From Bathymodiolus brooksi (Eukaryota; Mollusca; Bivalvia; Mytilida; Modiolidae), in NCBI GenBank assembly GCA_963680875.1, contig OY804580.1:111169534-111233533 (forward strand): DNA of 64,000 nucleotides. Direction: 5' to 3'. Within the stretch, counting starts at the first letter, position 1. The number at the start of each line of letters is the position of its first letter. The position numbers and the translations under genes are program-made. Shown here in pieces: positions 42,800 to 55,500 of the stretch. Below the pieces are notes generated by a model. That model was not told where the DNA came from. It did not search any database and saw nothing but the letters and a program-made list of their open reading frames with translations.

Positions 42800-45700
42800 T
42801 GCCAGTTTCTCTGTGTTGTGTTTTGTTTTTCTTTGTCTTGTGTACCCTATGTTGTCAGTTTCTCTGTGTTTTTGTTTTGTTTTTCTTCGTCTTGTGTACC
42901 CTATGTTGTCAGTTTCTCTATGTTGTGTTTTGTTTTTCTTTGTCTTGTGTACCCTATTTGTTGCCAGTTTCTCTGTGTTTTTGTTTTGTTTTTCTTTGTC
43001 TTGTGTACCCTATATGTTGCCAGTTTCTCTGTGTTGTGTTTTGTTTTTCTTCGTCTTGTGTACTCTATGTTGTCAGTTTCTCTGTGTTTTTGTTTTGTTT
43101 TTCTTTGTCTTGTGTACCCTATGTTGTCAGTTTCTCTGTGTTTTTGTTTTGTTTTTCTTTGTCTTGTGTACCCTATGTCGCCAGTTTCTCTGTGTTTTTG
43201 TTTTGTTTTTCTTCGTCTTGTGTACCCTATGTTGTCAGTTTCTCTGTGTTTTTGTTTTGTTTTTCTTTGTCTTGTGTACCCTATGTTGTCAGTTTCTCTG
43301 TGTTTTTGTTTTGTTTTTCTTTGTCTTGTGTACCCTATGTTGTCAGTTTCTCTGTGTTTTTGTTTTGTTTTTCTTTGTCTTGTGTACCCTATGTTGTCAG
43401 TTTCTCTGTGTTTTTGTTTTGTTTTTCTTCGTCTTGTGTACCCTATGTTGTCAGTTTCTCTGGATTGTTTTTGGTTTGTTTTTCTTTGTCTTGTGTACCC
43501 TATGTTGTCAGTTTCTCTGTGTTTTTGTTTTGTTTTTCTTTGTCTTGTGTACCCTATGTGTTGCCAGTTTCTCTGTGTAGTGTTTTGTTTTTCTTCGTCT
43601 TGTGTACCCTATGTTGCCAGTTTCTCTGTGTTTTTGTTTTGTTTTTCTTCGTCTTGTGTACCCTATGTTGTCAGTTTCTCTGTGTTTTTGTTTTGTTTTT
43701 CTTTGTCTTGTGTACCCTATGTTGTCAGTTTCTCTGTGTTTTTGTTTTGTTTTTCTTTGTCTTGTGTACCCTATATGTTGCCAGTTTCTCTGTGTTGTGT
43801 TTTGTTTTTCTTCGTCTTGTGTACTCTATGTTGTCAGTTTCTCTGTGTTTTTGTTTTGTTTTTCTTTGTCTTGTGTACCCTATGTTGTCAGTTTCTCTGT
43901 GTTTTTGTTTTGTTTTTCTTTGTCTTGTGTACCCTATGTTGTCAGTTTCTCTGTGTTGTGTTTTGTTTTTCTTTGTCTTGTGTACCCTATGTTGTCAGTT
44001 TCTCTGTGTTTTTGTTTTGTTTTTCTTCGTCTTGTGTAACCTATGTTGTCAGTTTCTCTGGATTGTTTTTGTTTTGTTTTTCTTTGTCTTGTGTACCCTA
44101 TGTTGTCAGTTTCTCTGTGTTTTTGTTTTGTTTTTCTTTGTCTTGTGTACCCTATATGTTGCCAGTTTCTCTGTGTTGTGTTTTGTTTTTCTTCGTCTTG
44201 TGTACCCTATGTTGCCAGTTTCTCTGTGTTTTTGTTTTGTTTTTCTTTGTCTTGTGTACCCTATGTTGTCAGTTTCTCTGTGTTGTGTTTTGTTTTTCTT
44301 TGTCTTGTGTACCCTATGTTGTCAGTTTCTCTGTGTTTTTGTTTTGTTTTTCTTCGTCTTGTGTAACCTATGTTGTCAGTTTCTCTGGATTGTTTTTGTT
44401 TTGTTTTTCTTTGTCTTGTGTACCCTATGTTGTCAGTTTCTCTGTGTTTTTGTTTTGTTTTTCTTTGTCTTGTGTACCCTATATGTTGCCAGTTTCTCTG
44501 TGTTGTGTTTTGTTTTTCTTCGTCTTGTGTACCCTATGTTGCCAGTTTCTCTGTGTTTTTGTTTTGTTTTTCTTCGTCTTGTGTACCCTATGTTGTCAGT
44601 TTCTCTGTGTTTTTGTTTTGTTTTTCTTTGTCTTGTGTACCCTATATGTTGCCAGTTTCTCTGTGTTGTGTTTTGTTTTTCTTTGTCTTGTGTACCCTAT
44701 GTTGTCAGTTTCTCTGTGTTTTTGTTTTGTTTTTCTTCGTCTTGTGTACCCTATGTTGTCAGTTTCTCTATGTTGTGTTTTGTTTTTCTTTGTCTTGTGT
44801 ACCCTATTTGTTGCCAGTTTCTCTGTGTTTTTGTTTTGTTTTTCTTTGTCTTGTGTACCCTATATGTTGCCAGTTTCTCTGTGTTGTGTTTTGTTTTTCT
44901 TCGTCTTGTGTACTCTATGTTGTCAGTTTCTCTGTGTTTTTGTTTTGTTTTTCTTTGTCTTGTGTACCCTATGTTGTCAGTTTCTCTGTGTTTTTGTTTT
45001 GTTTTTCTTTGTCTTGTGTACCCTATGTCGCCAGTTTCTCTGTGTTTTTGTTTTGTTTTTCTTCGTCTTGTGTACCCTATGTTGTCAGTTTCTCTGTGTT
45101 TTTGTTTTGTTTTTCTTTGTCTTGTGTACCCTATGTTGTCAGTTTCTCTGTGTTTTTGTTTTGTTTTTCTTTGTCTTGTGTACCCTATGTTGTCAGTTTC
45201 TCTGTGTTTTTGTTTTGTTTTTCTTTGTCTTGTGTACCCTATGTTGTCAGTTTCTCTGTGTTTTTGTTTTGTTTTTCTTCGTCTTGTGTACCCTATGTTG
45301 TCAGTTTCTCTGGATTGTTTTTGGTTTGTTTTTCTTTGTCTTGTGTACCCTATGTTGTCAGTTTCTCTGTGTTTTTGTTTTGTTTTTCTTTGTCTTGTGT
45401 ACCCTATGTGTTGCCAGTTTCTCTGTGTAGTGTTTTGTTTTTCTTCGTCTTGTGTACCCTATGTTGCCAGTTTCTCTGTGTTTTTGTTTTGTTTTTCTTC
45501 GTCTTGTGTACCCTATGTTGTCAGTTTCTCTGTGTTTTTGTTTTGTTTTTCTTTGTCTTGTGTACCCTATGTTGTCAGTTTCTCTGTGTTTTTGTTTTGT
45601 TTTTCTTTGTCTTGTGTACCCTATATGTTGCCAGTTTCTCTGTGTTGTGTTTTGTTTTTCTTCGTCTTGTGTACTCTATGTTGTCAGTTTCTCTGTGTTT

Positions 45701-46500
45701 TTGTTTTGTTTTTCTTTGTCTTGTGTACCCTATGTTGTCAGTTTCTCTGTGTTTTTGTTTTGTTTTTCTTTGTCTTGTGTACCCTATGTTGTCAGTTTCT
45801 CTGTGTTGTGTTTTGTTTTTCTTTGTCTTGTGTACCCTATGTTGTCAGTTTCTCTGTGTTTTTGTTTTGTTTTTCTTCGTCTTGTGTAACCTATGTTGTC
45901 AGTTTCTCTGGATTGTTTTTGTTTTGTTTTTCTTTGTCTTGTGTACCCTATGTTGTCAGTTTCTCTGTGTTTTTGTTTTGTTTTTCTTTGTCTTGTGTAC
46001 CCTATATGTTGCCAGTTTCTCTGTGTTGTGTTTTGTTTTTCTTCGTCTTGTGTACCCTATGTTGCCAGTTTCTCTGTGTTTTTGTTTTGTTTTTCTTTGT
46101 CTTGTGTACCCTATGTTGTCAGTTTCTCTGTGTTGTGTTTTGTTTTTCTTTGTCTTGTGTACCCTATGTTGTCAGTTTCTCTGTGTTTTTGTTTTGTTTT
46201 TCTTCGTCTTGTGTAACCTATGTTGTCAGTTTCTCTGGATTGTTTTTGTTTTGTTTTTCTTTGTCTTGTGTACCCTATGTTGTCAGTTTCTCTGTGTTTT
46301 TGTTTTGTTTTTCTTTGTCTTGTGTACCCTATATGTTGCCAGTTTCTCTGTGTTGTGTTTTGTTTTTCTTCGTCTTGTGTACCCTATGTTGCCAGTTTCT
46401 CTGTGTTTTTGTTTTGTTTTTCTTCGTCTTGTGTACCCTATGTTGTCAGTTTCTCTGTGTTTTTGTTTTGTTTTTCTTTGTCTTGTGTACCCTATGTTGT
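42800..46500. repeat. 1850-bp direct tandem duplication within the satellite
   Basis: Markers CTCTATGTTG (42917/44767), CTATGTCGCC, GGATTGTTTTTGGTTTG and TGTGTAGTG (43580/45430) and GTAACC (44038/45888) recur at an offset of 1850 bp. Borders near 42.8, 44.65 and 46.5 kb are approximate. Confidence 0.8.
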
Positions 46501-49500
46501 CAGTTTCTCTGTGTTTTTGTTTTGTTTTTCTTTGTCTTGTGTACCCTATATGTTGCCAGTTTCTCTGTGTTGTGTTTTGTTTTTCTTTGTCTTGTGTACC
46601 CTATGTTGTCAGTTTCTCTGTGTTTTTGTTTTGTTTTTCTTCGTCTTGTGTACCCTATGTTGTCAGTTTCTCTGTGTTTTTGTTTTGTTTTTCTTCGTGT
46701 TGTGTACCCTATGTTGTCAGTTTCTCTGTGTTGTGTTTTGTTTTTCTTCGTCTTGTGTACCCTATGTTGTCAGTTTCTCTGTGTTTTTGTTTTGTTTTTC
46801 TTTGTCTTGTGTACCCTATGTTGTCAGTTTCTCTGTGTTTTTGTTTTGTTTTTCTTTGTCTTGTGTACCCTATGTTGTCAGTTTCTCTGTGTATTTGTTT
46901 TGTTTTTCTTTGTCTTGTGTACCCTATATGTTGCCAGTTTCTCTGTGTTGTGTTTTGTTTTTCTTTGTCTTGTGTACCCTATGTTGTTAGTTTCTCTGTG
47001 TTTTTGTTTTGTTTTTCTTTGTCTTGTGTACCCTATGTTGTCAGTTTCTCTGGGTTGTGTTTTGTTTTTCTTTGTCTTGTGTACCCTATGTTGTCAGTTT
47101 CTCTGTGTTTTTGTTTTGTTTTTCTTCGTCTTGTGTACCCTATGTTGTCAGTTTCTCTGTGTTGTGTTTTGTTTTTCTTTGTCTTGTGTACCCTATGTTG
47201 TCAGTTTCTCTGTGTTTTTGTTTTGTTTTTCTTTGTCTTGTGTACCCTAAGTTGTCAGTTTCTCTGTGTTTTTGTTTTGTTTTTCTTTGTCTTGTGTACC
47301 CTATATGTTGCCAGTTTCTCTGTGTTGTGTTTTGTTTTTCTTTGTCTTGTCTACCCTATATGTTGCCAGTTTCTCTGTGTTGTGTTTTGTTTTTCTTTGT
47401 CTTGTGTACCCTATGTTGTCAGTTTCTCTGTGTTTTTGTTTTGTTTTTCTTCGTCTTGTGTACCCTATGTTGTCAGTTTCTCTATGTTGTGTTTTGTTTT
47501 TCTTTGTCTTGTGTACCCTATTTGTTGCCAGTTTCTCTGTGTTTTTGTTTTGTTTTTCTTTGTCTTGTGTACCCTATGTTGTCAGTTTCTCTGTGTTTTT
47601 GTTTTGTTTTTCTTTGTCTTGTGTACCCTATATGTTGCCAGTTTCTCTGTGTTGTGTTTGTTTTTCTTCGTCTTGTGTACTCTATGTTGTCAGTTTCTCT
47701 GTGTTTTTGTTTTGTTTTTCTTTGTCTTGTGTACCCTATGTTGTCAGTTTCTCTGTGTTTTTGTTTTGTTTTTCTTTGTCTTGTGTACCCTATGTCGCCA
47801 GTTTCTCTGTGTTTTTGTTTTGTTTTTCTTCGTCTTGTGTACCCTATGTTGTCAGTTTCTCTGTGTTTTTGTTTTGTTTTTCTTTGTCTTGTGTACCCTA
47901 TGTTGTCAGTTTCTCTGTGTTTTTGTTTTGTTTTTCTTTGTCTTGTGTACCCTATGTTGTCAGTTTCTCTGTGTTTTTGTTTTGTTTTTCTTTGTCTTGT
48001 GTACCCTATATGTTGCCAGTTTCTCTGTGTTGTGTTTTGTTTTTCTTTGTCTTGTGTACCCTATGTTGTCAGTTTCTCTGTGTTTTTGTTTTGTTTTTCT
48101 TTGTCTTGTGTACCCTATGTTGTCAGTTTCTCTGTGTTGTGTTTTGTTTTTCTTTGTCTTGTGTACCCTATGTTGTCAGTTTCTCTGTGTTTTTGTTTTG
48201 TTTTTCTTCGTCTTGTGTAACCTATGTTGTCAGTTTCTCTGGATTGTTTTTGTTTTGTTTTTCTTTGTCTTGTGTACCCTATGTTGTCAGTTTCTCTGTG
48301 TTTTTGTTTTGTTTTTCTTTGTCTTGTGTACCCTATATGTTGCCAGTTTCTCTGTGTTGTGTTTTGTTTTTCTTCGTCTTGTGTACCCTATGTTGCCAGT
48401 TTCTCTGTGTTTTTGTTTTGTTTTTCTTCGTCTTGTGTACCCTATGTTGTCAGTTTCTCTGTGTTTTTGTTTTGTTTTTCTTTGTCTTGTGTACCCTATG
48501 TTGTCAGTTTCTCTGTGTTTTTGTTTTGTTTTTCTTTGTCTTGTGTACCCTATATGTTGCCAGTTTCTCTGTGTTGTGTTTTGTTTTTCTTTGTCTTGTG
48601 TACCCTATGTTGTCAGTTTCTCTGTGTTTTTGTTTTGTTTTTCTTTGTCTTGTGTACCCTATATGTTGCCAGTTTCTCTGTGTTGTGTTTTGTTTTTCTT
48701 TGTCTTGTGTACCCTATGTTGTCAGTTTCTCTGTGTTTTTGTTTTGTTTTTCTTTGTCTTGTGTACCCTATATGTTGCCAGTTTCTCTGTGTTGTGTTTT
48801 GTTTTTCTTTGTCTTGTCTACCCTATATGTTGCCAGTTTCTCTGTGTTGTGTTTTGTTTTTCTTTGTCTTGTGTACCCTATGTTGTCAGTTTCTCTGTGT
48901 TTTTGTTTTGTTTTTCTTCGTCTTGTGTACCCTATGTTGTCAGTTTCTCTATGTTGTGTTTTGTTTTTCTTTGTCTTGTGTACCCTATTTGTTGCCAGTT
49001 TCTCTGTGTTTTTGTTTTGTTTTTCTTTGTCTTGTGTACCCTATGTTGTCAGTTTCTCTGTGTTTTTGTTTTGTTTTTCTTTGTCTTGTGTACCCTATAT
49101 GTTGCCAGTTTCTCTGTGTTGTGTTTGTTTTTCTTCGTCTTGTGTACTCTATGTTGTCAGTTTCTCTGTGTTTTTGTTTTGTTTTTCTTTGTCTTGTGTA
49201 CCCTATGTTGTCAGTTTCTCTGTGTTTTTGTTTTGTTTTTCTTTGTCTTGTGTACCCTATGTCGCCAGTTTCTCTGTGTTTTTGTTTTGTTTTTCTTCGT
49301 CTTGTGTACCCTATGTTGTCAGTTTCTCTGTGTTTTTGTTTTGTTTTTCTTTGTCTTGTGTACCCTATGTTGTCAGTTTCTCTGTGTTTTTGTTTTGTTT
49401 TTCTTTGTCTTGTGTACCCTATGTTGTCAGTTTCTCTGTGTTTTTGTTTTGTTTTTCTTTGTCTTGTGTACCCTATATGTTGCCAGTTTCTCTGTGTTGT

Positions 49501-52500
49501 GTTTTGTTTTTCTTTGTCTTGTGTACCCTATGTTGTCAGTTTCTCTGTGTTTTTGTTTTGTTTTTCTTTGTCTTGTGTACCCTATGTTGTCAGTTTCTCT
49601 GTGTTGTGTTTTGTTTTTCTTTGTCTTGTGTACCCTATGTTGTCAGTTTCTCTGTGTTTTTGTTTTGTTTTTCTTCGTCTTGTGTAACCTATGTTGTCAG
49701 TTTCTCTGGATTGTTTTTGTTTTGTTTTTCTTTGTCTTGTGTACCCTATGTTGTCAGTTTCTCTGTGTTTTTGTTTTGTTTTTCTTTGTCTTGTGTACCC
49801 TATATGTTGCCAGTTTCTCTGTGTTGTGTTTTGTTTTTCTTCGTCTTGTGTACCCTATGTTGCCAGTTTCTCTGTGTTTTTGTTTTGTTTTTCTTCGTCT
49901 TGTGTACCCTATGTTGTCAGTTTCTCTGTGTTTTTGTTTTGTTTTTCTTTGTCTTGTGTACCCTATGTTGTCAGTTTCTCTGTGTTTTTGTTTTGTTTTT
50001 CTTTGTCTTGTGTACCCTATATGTTGCCAGTTTCTCTGTGTTGTGTTTTGTTTTTCTTTGTCTTGTGTACCCTATGTTGTCAGTTTCTCTGTGTTTTTGT
50101 TTTGTTTTTCTTCGTCTTGTGTACCCTATGTTGTCAGTTTCTCTGTGTTTTTGTTTTGTTTTTCTTCGTGTTGTGTACCCTATGTTGTCAGTTTCTCTGT
50201 GTTGTGTTTTGTTTTTCTTCGTCTTGTGTACCCTATGTTGTCAGTTTCTCTGTGTTTTTGTTTTGTTTTTCTTTGTCTTGTGTACCCTATGTTGTCAGTT
50301 TCTCTGTGTTTTTGTTTTGTTTTTCTTTGTCTTGTGTACCCTATATGTTGCCAGTTTCTCTGTGTTGTGTTTTGTTTTTCTTTGTCTTGTGTACCCTATG
50401 TTGTCAGTTTCTCTGTGTTTTTGTTTTGTTTTTCTTCGTCTTGTGTACCCTATGTTGTCAGTTTCTCTGTGTTTTTGTTTTGTTTTTCTTTGTCTTGTGT
50501 ACCCTATGTTGTCAGTTTCTCTGTGTTTTTGTTTTGTTTTTCTTTGTCTTGTGTACCCTATATGTTGCCAGTTTCTCTGTGTTGTGTTTTGTTTTTCTTT
50601 GTCTTGTGTACCCTATGTTGTCAGTTTCTCTGTGTTTTTGTTTTGTTTTTCTTCGTCTTGTGTACCCTATGTTGTCAGTTTCTCTATGTTGTGTTTTGTT
50701 TTTCTTTGTCTTGTGTACCCTATTTGTTGCCAGTTTCTCTGTGTTTTTGTTTTGTTTTTCTTTGTCTTGTGTACCCTATATGTTGCCAGTTTCTCTGTGT
50801 TGTGTTTTGTTTTTCTTCGTCTTGTGTACTCTATGTTGTCAGTTTCTCTGTGTTTTTGTTTTGTTTTTCTTTGTCTTGTGTACCCTATGTTGTCAGTTTC
50901 TCTGTGTTTTTGTTTTGTTTTTCTTTGTCTTGTGTACCCTATGTCGCCAGTTTCTCTGTGTTTTTGTTTTGTTTTTCTTCGTCTTGTGTACCCTATGTTG
51001 TCAGTTTCTCTGTGTTTTTGTTTTGTTTTTCTTTGTCTTGTGTACCCTATGTTGTCAGTTTCTCTGTGTTTTTGTTTTGTTTTTCTTTGTCTTGTGTACC
51101 CTATGTTGTCAGTTTCTCTGTGTTTTTGTTTTGTTTTTCTTTGTCTTGTGTACCCTATGTTGTCAGTTTCTCTGTGTTTTTGTTTTGTTTTTCTTCGTCT
51201 TGTGTACCCTATGTTGTCAGTTTCTCTGGATTGTTTTTGGTTTGTTTTTCTTTGTCTTGTGTACCCTATGTTGTCAGTTTCTCTGTGTTTTTGTTTTGTT
51301 TTTCTTTGTCTTGTGTACCCTATGTGTTGCCAGTTTCTCTGTGTAGTGTTTTGTTTTTCTTCGTCTTGTGTACCCTATGTTGCCAGTTTCTCTGTGTTTT
51401 TGTTTTGTTTTTCTTCGTCTTGTGTACCCTATGTTGTCAGTTTCTCTGTGTTTTTGTTTTGTTTTTCTTTGTCTTGTGTACCCTATGTTGTCAGTTTCTC
51501 TGTGTTTTTGTTTTGTTTTTCTTTGTCTTGTGTACCCTATATGTTGCCAGTTTCTCTGTGTTGTGTTTTGTTTTTCTTCGTCTTGTGTACTCTATGTTGT
51601 CAGTTTCTCTGTGTTTTTGTTTTGTTTTTCTTTGTCTTGTGTACCCTATGTTGTCAGTTTCTCTGTGTTTTTGTTTTGTTTTTCTTTGTCTTGTGTACCC
51701 TATGTTGTCAGTTTCTCTGTGTTGTGTTTTGTTTTTCTTTGTCTTGTGTACCCTATGTTGTCAGTTTCTCTGTGTTTTTGTTTTGTTTTTCTTCGTCTTG
51801 TGTAACCTATGTTGTCAGTTTCTCTGGATTGTTTTTGTTTTGTTTTTCTTTGTCTTGTGTACCCTATGTTGTCAGTTTCTCTGTGTTTTTGTTTTGTTTT
51901 TCTTTGTCTTGTGTACCCTATATGTTGCCAGTTTCTCTGTGTTGTGTTTTGTTTTTCTTCGTCTTGTGTACCCTATGTTGCCAGTTTCTCTGTGTTTTTG
52001 TTTTGTTTTTCTTTGTCTTGTGTACCCTATGTTGTCAGTTTCTCTGTGTTGTGTTTTGTTTTTCTTTGTCTTGTGTACCCTATGTTGTCAGTTTCTCTGT
52101 GTTTTTGTTTTGTTTTTCTTCGTCTTGTGTAACCTATGTTGTCAGTTTCTCTGGATTGTTTTTGTTTTGTTTTTCTTTGTCTTGTGTACCCTATGTTGTC
52201 AGTTTCTCTGTGTTTTTGTTTTGTTTTTCTTTGTCTTGTGTACCCTATATGTTGCCAGTTTCTCTGTGTTGTGTTTTGTTTTTCTTCGTCTTGTGTACCC
52301 TATGTTGCCAGTTTCTCTGTGTTTTTGTTTTGTTTTTCTTCGTCTTGTGTACCCTATGTTGTCAGTTTCTCTGTGTTTTTGTTTTGTTTTTCTTTGTCTT
52401 GTGTACCCTATGTTGTCAGTTTCTCTGTGTTTTTGTTTTGTTTTTCTTTGTCTTGTGTACCCTATATGTTGCCAGTTTCTCTGTGTTGTGTTTTGTTTTT

Positions 52501-55500
52501 CTTTGTCTTGTGTACCCTATGTTGTCAGTTTCTCTGTGTTTTTGTTTTGTTTTTCTTCGTCTTGTGTACCCTATGTTGTCAGTTTCTCTGTGTTTTTGTT
52601 TTGTTTTTCTTCGTGTTGTGTACCCTATGTTGTCAGTTTCTCTGTGTTGTGTTTTGTTTTTCTTCGTCTTGTGTACCCTATGTTGTCAGTTTCTCTGTGT
52701 TTTTGTTTTGTTTTTCTTTGTCTTGTGTACCCTATGTTGTCAGTTTCTCTGTGTTTTTGTTTTGTTTTTCTTTGTCTTGTGTACCCTATGTTGTCAGTTT
52801 CTCTGTGTATTTGTTTTGTTTTTCTTTGTCTTGTGTACCCTATATGTTGCCAGTTTCTCTGTGTTGTGTTTTGTTTTTCTTTGTCTTGTGTACCCTATGT
52901 TGTTAGTTTCTCTGTGTTTTTGTTTTGTTTTTCTTTGTCTTGTGTACCCTATGTTGTCAGTTTCTCTGGGTTGTGTTTTGTTTTTCTTTGTCTTGTGTAC
53001 CCTATGTTGTCAGTTTCTCTGTGTTTTTGTTTTGTTTTTCTTCGTCTTGTGTACCCTATGTTGTCAGTTTCTCTGTGTTGTGTTTTGTTTTTCTTTGTCT
53101 TGTGTACCCTATGTTGTCAGTTTCTCTGTGTTTTTGTTTTGTTTTTCTTTGTCTTGTGTACCCTAAGTTGTCAGTTTCTCTGTGTTTTTGTTTTGTTTTT
53201 CTTTGTCTTGTGTACCCTATATGTTGCCAGTTTCTCTGTGTTGTGTTTTGTTTTTCTTTGTCTTGTGTACCCTATATGTTGCCAGTTTCTCTGTGTTGTG
53301 TTTTGTTTTTCTTTGTCTTGTGTACCCTATGTTGTCAGTTTCTCTGTGTTTTTGTTTTGTTTTTCTTCGTCTTGTGTACCCTATGTTGTCAGTTTCTCTA
53401 TGTTGTGTTTTGTTTTTCTTTGTCTTGTGTACCCTATTTGTTGCCAGTTTCTCTGTGTTTTTGTTTTGTTTTTCTTTGTCTTGTGTACCCTATGTTGTCA
53501 GTTTCTCTGTGTTTTTGTTTTGTTTTTCTTTGTCTTGTGTACCCTATATGTTGCCAGTTTCTCTGTGTTGTGTTTGTTTTTCTTCGTCTTGTGTACTCTA
53601 TGTTGTCAGTTTCTCTGTGTTTTTGTTTTGTTTTTCTTTGTCTTGTGTACCCTATGTTGTCAGTTTCTCTGTGTTTTTGTTTTGTTTTTCTTTGTCTTGT
53701 GTACCCTATGTCGCCAGTTTCTCTGTGTTTTTGTTTTGTTTTTCTTCGTCTTGTGTACCCTATGTTGTCAGTTTCTCTGTGTTTTTGTTTTGTTTTTCTT
53801 TGTCTTGTGTACCCTATGTTGTCAGTTTCTCTGTGTTTTTGTTTTGTTTTTCTTTGTCTTGTGTACCCTATGTTGTCAGTTTCTCTGTGTTTTTGTTTTG
53901 TTTTTCTTTGTCTTGTGTACCCTATATGTTGCCAGTTTCTCTGTGTTGTGTTTTGTTTTTCTTTGTCTTGTGTACCCTATGTTGTCAGTTTCTCTGTGTT
54001 TTTGTTTTGTTTTTCTTTGTCTTGTGTACCCTATGTTGTCAGTTTCTCTGTGTTGTGTTTTGTTTTTCTTTGTCTTGTGTACCCTATGTTGTCAGTTTCT
54101 CTGTGTTTTTGTTTTGTTTTTCTTCGTCTTGTGTAACCTATGTTGTCAGTTTCTCTGGATTGTTTTTGTTTTGTTTTTCTTTGTCTTGTGTACCCTATGT
54201 TGTCAGTTTCTCTGTGTTTTTGTTTTGTTTTTCTTTGTCTTGTGTACCCTATATGTTGCCAGTTTCTCTGTGTTGTGTTTTGTTTTTCTTCGTCTTGTGT
54301 ACCCTATGTTGCCAGTTTCTCTGTGTTTTTGTTTTGTTTTTCTTCGTCTTGTGTACCCTATGTTGTCAGTTTCTCTGTGTTTTTGTTTTGTTTTTCTTTG
54401 TCTTGTGTACCCTATGTTGTCAGTTTCTCTGTGTTTTTGTTTTGTTTTTCTTTGTCTTGTGTACCCTATATGTTGCCAGTTTCTCTGTGTTGTGTTTTGT
54501 TTTTCTTTGTCTTGTGTACCCTATGTTGTCAGTTTCTCTGTGTTTTTGTTTTGTTTTTCTTTGTCTTGTGTACCCTATATGTTGCCAGTTTCTCTGTGTT
54601 GTGTTTTGTTTTTCTTTGTCTTGTGTACCCTATGTTGTCAGTTTCTCTGTGTTTTTGTTTTGTTTTTCTTTGTCTTGTGTACCCTATATGTTGCCAGTTT
54701 CTCTGTGTTGTGTTTTGTTTTTCTTTGTCTTGTCTACCCTATATGTTGCCAGTTTCTCTGTGTTGTGTTTTGTTTTTCTTTGTCTTGTGTACCCTATGTT
54801 GTCAGTTTCTCTGTGTTTTTGTTTTGTTTTTCTTCGTCTTGTGTACCCTATGTTGTCAGTTTCTCTATGTTGTGTTTTGTTTTTCTTTGTCTTGTGTACC
54901 CTATTTGTTGCCAGTTTCTCTGTGTTTTTGTTTTGTTTTTCTTTGTCTTGTGTACCCTATGTTGTCAGTTTCTCTGTGTTTTTGTTTTGTTTTTCTTTGT
55001 CTTGTGTACCCTATATGTTGCCAGTTTCTCTGTGTTGTGTTTGTTTTTCTTCGTCTTGTGTACTCTATGTTGTCAGTTTCTCTGTGTTTTTGTTTTGTTT
55101 TTCTTTGTCTTGTGTACCCTATGTTGTCAGTTTCTCTGTGTTTTTGTTTTGTTTTTCTTTGTCTTGTGTACCCTATGTCGCCAGTTTCTCTGTGTTTTTG
55201 TTTTGTTTTTCTTCGTCTTGTGTACCCTATGTTGTCAGTTTCTCTGTGTTTTTGTTTTGTTTTTCTATGTCTTGTGTACCCTATGTTGTCAGTTTCTCTG
55301 TGTTTTTGTTTTGTTTTTCTTTGTCTTGTGTACCCTATGTTGTCAGTTTCTCTGTGTTTTTGTTTTGTTTTTCTTTGTCTTGTGTACCCTATATGTTGCC
55401 AGTTTCTCTGTGTTGTGTTTTGTTTTTCTTTGTCTTGTGTACCCTATGTTGTCAGTTTCTCTGTGTTTTTGTTTTGTTTTTCTTTGTCTTGTGTACCCTA

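Noticed and set aside
28234..47250. A 6338-codon open frame (and several of 400-4100 codons) as a giant Cys/Phe/Leu-rich repeat protein
   Set aside because: It lies wholly in the 54-bp satellite; all three forward frames are open because the unit has almost no A. Length changes of 1 and 2 bases are frequent and rotate the frame without consequence, and no promoter, splice or domain evidence exists.
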